Assembly: GCA_028689545.1 (NCBI GenBank) | Contig: JAQVCX010000017.1 | Coordinates: forward strand, 1 to 44,674 | Source of the DNA: Parabacteroides sp. | Lineage (GTDB): Bacteria; Bacteroidota; Bacteroidia; Bacteroidales; Tannerellaceae | Direction: 5' to 3' | DNA: 44,674 bases | Part shown: piece by piece, positions 41,093-44,674 of the stretch | Layout of the letters: each line of letters starts with the position of its first letter | Position numbering within the stretch: the first letter of the stretch is position 1 | Position numbers and translations under genes: made by a program | Notes under the pieces: generated by a model | Database searches by the model: none | The model's input: the letters and a program-made list of their open reading frames with translations, nothing else | Told to the model about the DNA's origin: nothing

Positions 41093-41917
41093 TCAATCGC
41101 CACTCTGGATAGAGCCGGAGCCAGACTTTGATTTATTCACGTTTGCCGGGCCTTTATAGCGGATGTCTCCACTGCCCGACACCGATAGGCTCATGTTGTC
41201 TTTGGCATAAACACGGGCATCTCCGCTACCGCTTACCGAGCAATTCAACTCGTTGACAGAGAATTCGTATGCTTTTATATCTCCACTACCTGATACGGAA
41301 TAATGGGCTTCGTCCGCTTTTCCTTCCAAGGTGATGTCTCCGGAGCCGGAAACCTTGCTGGTAAGATTCTTGCAGTCCAAATCTTCAAAGACCAGATCGC
41401 CGGAGCCGGATACCGAGAACTCGCCTGATCGTAATTTTACGTTATGCGGGAACTTCACGTCGCTGGAGCCGGAAATCTTGATTTCTAGTTGATCCTCGGA
41501 AAAGGCGTTCTGGCCCTCAAAATCCATCGAGCCGGAAGTCTTTAGGTATTTCAGCGTCTTCGAGCTTCCTTCTATTACATACTGGGTCGGTTTGATACGG
41601 GTCCCGTCTTGTACGCGGATAGCTAACCGTCCGTTATTGGATTTGATCGAGAGGAGTGGGAACAGATTCTCGTCGATGGTAATTTTCAGGGAAGCGCTTC
41701 GTCCATGCGTATATCTGAATACCGGGAATTTCTTGTCGTTTCTATTTCCCCAAAAACTATTGCCGGAATGTTCGATATTTCCGCCCAGTTCGATCTCGCT
41801 ATAGTTATCTACCGAAATCTCTTTCGTAATGATATTCCCATTACCGTCCACTTTACTAGCCTCTGCCGTGAAGGCGCAAAAGATGAGGGCCATTGCCGCT
41901 ACTAATGTTGTTTTCAT
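41093..41917 (-). CDS. GIN-domain (DUF2807) exported protein, SGSG type
   Basis: 274 residues with a signal peptide ending AEAS. The head is VDGNGNIITKEISVDNYSEIEL. The repeat part has the turn SGSG in every repeat (SGSGDL, SGSGDI twice, SGSGDA, SGSGDI, SGSGSI). There is no lipobox. It follows the shrunken GIN gene after 20 nt and is followed by a terminator. Confidence 0.88.
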   Translation of the reverse strand: MKTTLVAAMALIFCAFTAEASKVDGNGNIITKEISVDNYSEIELGGNIEHSGNSFWGNRNDKKFPVFRYTHGRSASLKITIDENLFPLLSIKSNNGRLAIRVQDGTRIKPTQYVIEGSSKTLKYLKTSGSMDFEGQNAFSEDQLEIKISGSSDVKFPHNVKLRSGEFSVSGSGDLVFEDLDCKNLTSKVSGSGDITLEGKADEAHYSVSGSGDIKAYEFSVNELNCSVSGSGDARVYAKDNMSLSVSGSGDIRYKGPANVNKSKSGSGSIQSGD

Positions 41918-41937
41918 CGTTCGTATGTATTAAATGT

Positions 41938-42105
41938 TTATTTGACTTTGTTGATCGAGCCAACGAACGTGATCTCGTCGTAATCGCTGATCTTTATCTC
42001 CCGTGTTTCTGGATTCCCATTCCCATCGATACGTTTGTCGGCGGCGAATCCGCAGACCGCTATCATCTGGATGCAGAATATAAAAAGGGATACTCTTGTC
42101 TTCAT
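41938..42105 (-). CDS. Shrunken GIN-domain protein (55 residues), probably an internal deletion
   Basis: On the - strand the frame from ATG 42105 (or 42108) to the stop at 41938 encodes a signal peptide (MKTRVSLFIFCIQMIAVC), then the GIN head IDGNGNPETREIKISDYDEI, and ends FVGSINKVK. The last residues look like the C-terminal end of a full-length GIN protein (compare GSGKIEKVE). This suggests that an internal deletion joined head and tail in frame. It is the first gene of the array, 20 nt before the SGSG-type paralogue. Whether it is translated is unknown. Confidence 0.65.
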   Translation of the reverse strand: MKTRVSLFIFCIQMIAVCGFAADKRIDGNGNPETREIKISDYDEITFVGSINKVK

Positions 42106-42159
42106 CATCTTTACTTTTTTAGGTTCTTTATCTTAATAGACGGGCGCGGATAGGGAAGG

Positions 42160-42192
42160 GTTGCAGGAATAAGGGATTTTTTCTTAGTTTTG
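42160..42192 (+). promoter_or_regulatory. Promoter of the PNPOx-family gene
   Basis: GTTG at 42160-42163 and TAGTTTTG at 42185-42192 are separated by 21 nt, a good match to the Bacteroidetes -33/-7 pair. It leaves a ~31-nt leader before ATG 42224 with GGAGGA-like AAGGAGGAAT at 42214-42223 as an unusually strong Shine-Dalgarno site. Confidence 0.6.
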
Positions 42193-42223
42193 TGCTTGGA
42201 TTGAATTTAAACCAAGGAGGAAT

Positions 42224-42703
42224 ATGAAGACACTTATACACACGGACAAGGAACAGATCGAATCGATCATCCGCCAGAGCGATATTTGCTTTGTGGGCAT
42301 GGCGGATACGGACGGGACACCCTATGTATTGCCGATGAATTTCGGTTATAAGGATGGCGTGGTTTATTTACACTCGGCGCAGGATGGACGAAGCATCTCT
42401 ATATTGGAACGTAACCCGAAAGTCTGTATCACGTTTAGCGTCGACCACGCCTTGGTTTTCCAGCACCCGGAGGTGGCTTGCAGCTACCGTATGCGTTCGA
42501 AGAGCGTGATGGTCTGGGGGAAGGTCGCTTACGAGGAGGATTTCGACAAGAAGGTGGAAGCCTTGGATATTATCATGAGGCAATATTCCGATAAGACGTT
42601 CCGCTATAGCGATCCGGCGGTTCGCAACGTGAGGATCTGGACGGTAGCGATCGACGAGGTCAGCTGTAAGGAATTTGGCGCTCCTCATCAGAAATTTTAT
42701 TAA
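42224..42703 (+). CDS. Pyridoxamine 5'-phosphate oxidase family protein (Nim-like)
   Basis: 159-residue split-barrel flavoprotein of the PNPOx_2 group, which includes the nitroimidazole-resistance Nim proteins. The core has CFVGMADTDGTPYVLPMNFGYKDGVVYLHSA, then RNPKVCITFSVD and WGKVAYEED. It probably binds FMN or F420-like cofactor or heme and reduces a small substrate; the substrate is unknown. Single gene with its own promoter and a strong ribosome binding site (GGAGG). It is divergent from the GIN array and converges with the ATPase gene after 31 nt. No claim about drug resistance can be made from sequence. Confidence 0.82.
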   Translation: MKTLIHTDKEQIESIIRQSDICFVGMADTDGTPYVLPMNFGYKDGVVYLHSAQDGRSISILERNPKVCITFSVDHALVFQHPEVACSYRMRSKSVMVWGKVAYEEDFDKKVEALDIIMRQYSDKTFRYSDPAVRNVRIWTVAIDEVSCKEFGAPHQKFY

Positions 42704-42734
42704 ACCGATAAGCGACATAAAAAGGCGGAATGCC

Positions 42735-43952
42735 CTATCCCATATCATCGAGTAAGAAATCCGCTATATAACAGTGCCTGACCCCTTCTATGTTCTCTTG
42801 GAAAAACTCATCCATGCTGATGACATATTTGGGGTAATGATCATTGATCGCCAGCAGGGGAGCGAACTCCCGCTCGATTGTGCTGGGAGAGGACAGCCGG
42901 TATGTGACTTGCAGGTATATTCTCTCCTCTCGCCGGATAGCGATGAAATCTATCTCTTTTTCCTCTTGCTTCCCTACAAAAACGTTGTAGCCCCTGCGCT
43001 TTAGCTCTAGATATACCAAGTTCTCCAGCATTCCGGCAATCATCCGATCCTTATATCCCATGACTGCGTATATCAGTGACAGGTCGCTGACGAAATATTT
43101 CTCGTTTGTCTGCAATACCTCTTTCCCCTTCACGTCATAACGTGGCACGCGCTGAATGATAAAAGCCTCTTCTAAGGCATTCAAGTAATTGTAGATAGTA
43201 TTCAAGTCCGCTTTCCGTTGTTGGCTCTTGAAATAGTCCGCTATGTTTTTCGCGTTTAATTTATTACCAATATTATCGAACACGAATTTCACGACTCGCT
43301 CCAATAGGTCGAAATTCCGGATGTTATTGCGTTGGATCGTATCTCGTAAGATTACGGAGGAATAGATGTCATATACGATTTTGTATATGGCCTCGTAGGG
43401 ATAGTCGTTCGTATGGATGGCCGGAAATCCTCCGGAACGAAGATATTTCACGAATTCGTCTCTCTTATTTATATGCTCATCTTTTGGTGAGAGATGATGG
43501 AACTGGAAATACTCGCCGAAAGATAAAGGCATAATGGTAAAACTAACGGTGCGTCCGGTTAGATAAGTCGCCAGTTCGGATGAGAGAAGTTTTGAGTTAG
43601 AGCCGGTCACATAAATATCCGCGTTAAAATCCACCAAGAAACCATTAACAGCCTTTTCCCATTCTTTTACCTCCTGTATCTCATCAAGAAGTATGTAATA
43701 AGTATCCTTATCTTTTATTTGTGAGTGAATATATGTGTATAAAGACTTGGCATCGTTTATATCGATCCATTCGAAGCTCTCGAAGTTTATATATACGATA
43801 TGGTCTTCTTCTACTCCCCGCTCCTTGAATTTATCTTTAAGCAAGCGTAAGATTACGGATTTACCGCTTCTTCGAATACCCGTTAGCACTTTTATAAAAG
43901 GCTTTTGGATAAACGGCTCAATTTGGTTGATATATAAATCTCGATGAATCAT
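42735..43952 (-). CDS. AAA_14/DUF4143 ATPase
   Basis: 405-residue ATP-binding protein of the AAA_14 (N-terminal) plus DUF4143 (C-terminal) type. Walker A GIRRSGKS at 25-32, Walker B YYILLDE at 84-90 and the sensor-like VTGSNSKLLSSELATYLTGR. The DUF4143 part contains GGFPAI and ends with the restriction-nuclease-like GYNVFVGKQEEKEIDFIAIRR (Glu-Ile-Asp, then charged residues). Members occur in many copies per Bacteroidetes genome; function is unestablished, with defence or toxin-like roles proposed. The upstream region carries repeated palindromes. It stands alone. Confidence 0.88.
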   Translation of the reverse strand: MIHRDLYINQIEPFIQKPFIKVLTGIRRSGKSVILRLLKDKFKERGVEEDHIVYINFESFEWIDINDAKSLYTYIHSQIKDKDTYYILLDEIQEVKEWEKAVNGFLVDFNADIYVTGSNSKLLSSELATYLTGRTVSFTIMPLSFGEYFQFHHLSPKDEHINKRDEFVKYLRSGGFPAIHTNDYPYEAIYKIVYDIYSSVILRDTIQRNNIRNFDLLERVVKFVFDNIGNKLNAKNIADYFKSQQRKADLNTIYNYLNALEEAFIIQRVPRYDVKGKEVLQTNEKYFVSDLSLIYAVMGYKDRMIAGMLENLVYLELKRRGYNVFVGKQEEKEIDFIAIRREERIYLQVTYRLSSPSTIEREFAPLLAINDHYPKYVISMDEFFQENIEGVRHCYIADFLLDDMG

Positions 43953-43961
43953 GTCTGCATG

Positions 43962-44083
43962 TTTTTAGGGATACAACCACAAAGATAGTCTAATAATCGA
44001 ACATCTTTAGGGTTATATCCCTAAAAACTTTTGGAATACGCATCTTTTTAGGGTTGTAACCCTAAAAGATCTTTAGGGATGCC
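43962..44083 (-). promoter_or_regulatory. Array of TTTAGGG palindromes upstream of the AAA_14 ATPase
   Basis: Four related sites lie within 122 bp upstream of the start codon. A half-site TTTTTAGGGATACAACC is at 43962-43978, ten bases before the ATG. A palindrome TTTAGGGTTATATCCCTAAA is at 44006-44025. A near-perfect 29-bp palindrome with centre G56 is at 44042-44070 (TTAGGGTT / AACCCTAA core). A half-site CTTTAGGGATGCC is at 44071-44083. They resemble operator sites for a dimeric regulator controlling the ATPase. Confidence 0.6.
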
Positions 44084-44415
44084 ACACGACGACTGCCCCC
44101 CCTAGGGGTACCAAACAACCTCTACTCCCAGAGTTTATTTTATAAAAATATCTACCACATCTACAACTGTCGCTATGTATTGCCTATAGATGAGTAGATT
44201 AGATATCGGTTGTAGGTGCAAAAACATCTACAACTATTACTCTTTATCTACCACTTATAGGGGGAATTTATACTTTTTTGTTTTCAGATGAGTATATTTG
44301 TGTGTATTTTCGGACGTACGGAGTGATGGATGAACCGGTTTTTGTTTCTCGGAGGAGTGGGCATTGATGGATAAAGGTATAGGGGCTGTTGGGGGGGCAT
44401 TGGGGATAGCGACCG
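44084..44415. other. Non-coding stretch, no gene recognised
   Basis: No credible ORF or RNA gene. A CCCCTAGGGG palindrome is at 44099-44108. ATCTACAACT occurs twice, near 44158 and 44249, with a related inverted GGTTGTAG between. The stretch ends at a G-rich run (GGGGGGGC near 44392). These are low-complexity or degenerate repeat features without clear role. Confidence 0.5.
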
Positions 44416-44518
44416 GTTTCCATGGAGGTAACAAAGGTTTCATGCCGTGAAACTTTAGTTTCTCCCGATGAAACAAAAGTTTCCCTAGGAAGAAACTTTT
44501 GTTTTCCGCCTAGAAAAC
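44416..44518. repeat. 21-bp tandem array of small hairpins
   Basis: Five units of 21-22 bp begin at 44416, 44437, 44458, 44479 and 44501. Each starts GTTTC (or GTTTTC) and ends GAAAC (or GAAAAC), forming a short hairpin with a variable centre. The first unit is degenerate. The layout matches the 22-bp array at 34489-34576, but the stem sequence is unrelated. Confidence 0.85.
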
Positions 44519-44551
44519 TGCAAATAGCTGAGAGACAAATAGTAAAACCTG

Positions 44552-44674
44552 TATGTTAACGTTTTTAGTTGACTACTTAGTGTCTTATTTATAAAGCAGG
44601 TTGACAGGTTTGCAACTTAGTAATAAAAGAGGTTGACCCTGTTCTGTCTTATTGATGAACGAGGTTAACCCGGA
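44552..44674. repeat. 32-bp tandem repeat, running to the window edge
   Basis: Three units begin at 44584, 44616 and 44648 with exact 32-bp spacing. Each carries CTTA, then RTAAA-rich spacer, then AGGTTGAC (AGGTTAAC in the third). A degenerate unit with AGTTGAC at 44567-44573 lies 32 bp before the first. The array probably continues past the window end. Unit divergence is too high for a CRISPR. Confidence 0.8.

Noticed and set aside
44255-44476. - strand frame of 73 codons over the GTTTC hairpin array
   Set aside because: Low-complexity translation (Pro/Lys/His-rich) covering repeats, no recognizable domain or ribosome binding site.
44552-44674. Possible CRISPR array
   Set aside because: The units are only about 70 percent alike and the conserved block is short, with no spacer/repeat division and no cas genes nearby.
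1-44674. tRNA, rRNA or riboswitch genes
   Set aside because: No cloverleaf-like segment, CCA-adjacent structure or known riboswitch core was recognised in any intergenic region.

Overview
The window looks like a chromosome segment of a gut Bacteroidales, most likely Parabacteroides (close to P. distasonis). The support is a SusC/SusD pair, Bacteroidetes promoters of the TTTG-N19..21-TAnnTTTG type, and several families largely confined to this phylum (NVEALA peptide, DUF4221, DUF6078, GIN/DUF2807, DUF2723). The genus is an inference; the phylum is secure.

Region 1 (1-20242, + strand) is a polysaccharide utilization locus. A transposase remnant (132-338) precedes a membrane-spanning sensor-regulator (484-3372), SusC (3663-6704) and SusD (6729-8216). 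After a strong terminator hairpin come a GH144 enzyme with N-terminal accessory domains, a GH43-like enzyme, a GH144 lipoprotein, a GH3 beta-glucosidase, a second GH43-like enzyme and a secreted alpha/beta-hydrolase. GH144 acts on beta-1,2-glucan and related GH3 enzymes on beta-1,2-glucooligosaccharides, so the expected substrate is beta-1,2-glucan or a decorated relative. The role of the two GH43-like proteins and the esterase is open.

Region 2 is a dispersed repeat system laid over region 1 and its flanks. Six ~92-98 bp elements and one collapsed copy each consist of two inverted GTAG-headed hairpins around a conserved ~42-nt linker. This is the REP/BIME architecture. The matching REP-associated tyrosine transposase (18766-19326) sits between two copies in opposite orientation. 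Three genes, including the transposase, take their TAG stop codon from the element.

Region 3 (20417-29375) is mostly housekeeping: a YitT-type membrane protein, a secreted M16 peptidase, a DUF2723 (GT-C type) membrane protein followed by a NodB-type deacetylase, and queG.

Region 4 (29385-32640, - strand) is a compact cassette: an NVEALA leader peptide, a DUF4221 lipoprotein, a DUF1573 lipoprotein and a signal peptidase I paralogue. A 3' fragment of a second DUF4221 gene upstream shows that the module has been duplicated and deleted. The leader motif ends in A-x-A, which suggests that the local signal peptidase releases a 28-residue four-cysteine peptide. This is the best candidate in the window for an undescribed system.

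Region 5 (32722-38553, + strand) holds a secreted S28/S37-type peptidase with a DUF6078 partner, a FkbM-like methyltransferase, znuA-znuC without an adjacent permease, a PLDc_N peptide and an NAD-dependent epimerase.

Region 6 (38557-42105, - strand) is an array of four GIN-domain (DUF2807) paralogues and a fifth shrunken to 55 residues. Three of the four use their own nearly invariant turn motif. A PNPOx-family protein and a DUF4143-type AAA ATPase follow.

The last ~720 bp are non-coding and contain palindromes, a 21-bp hairpin array and a 32-bp tandem repeat.
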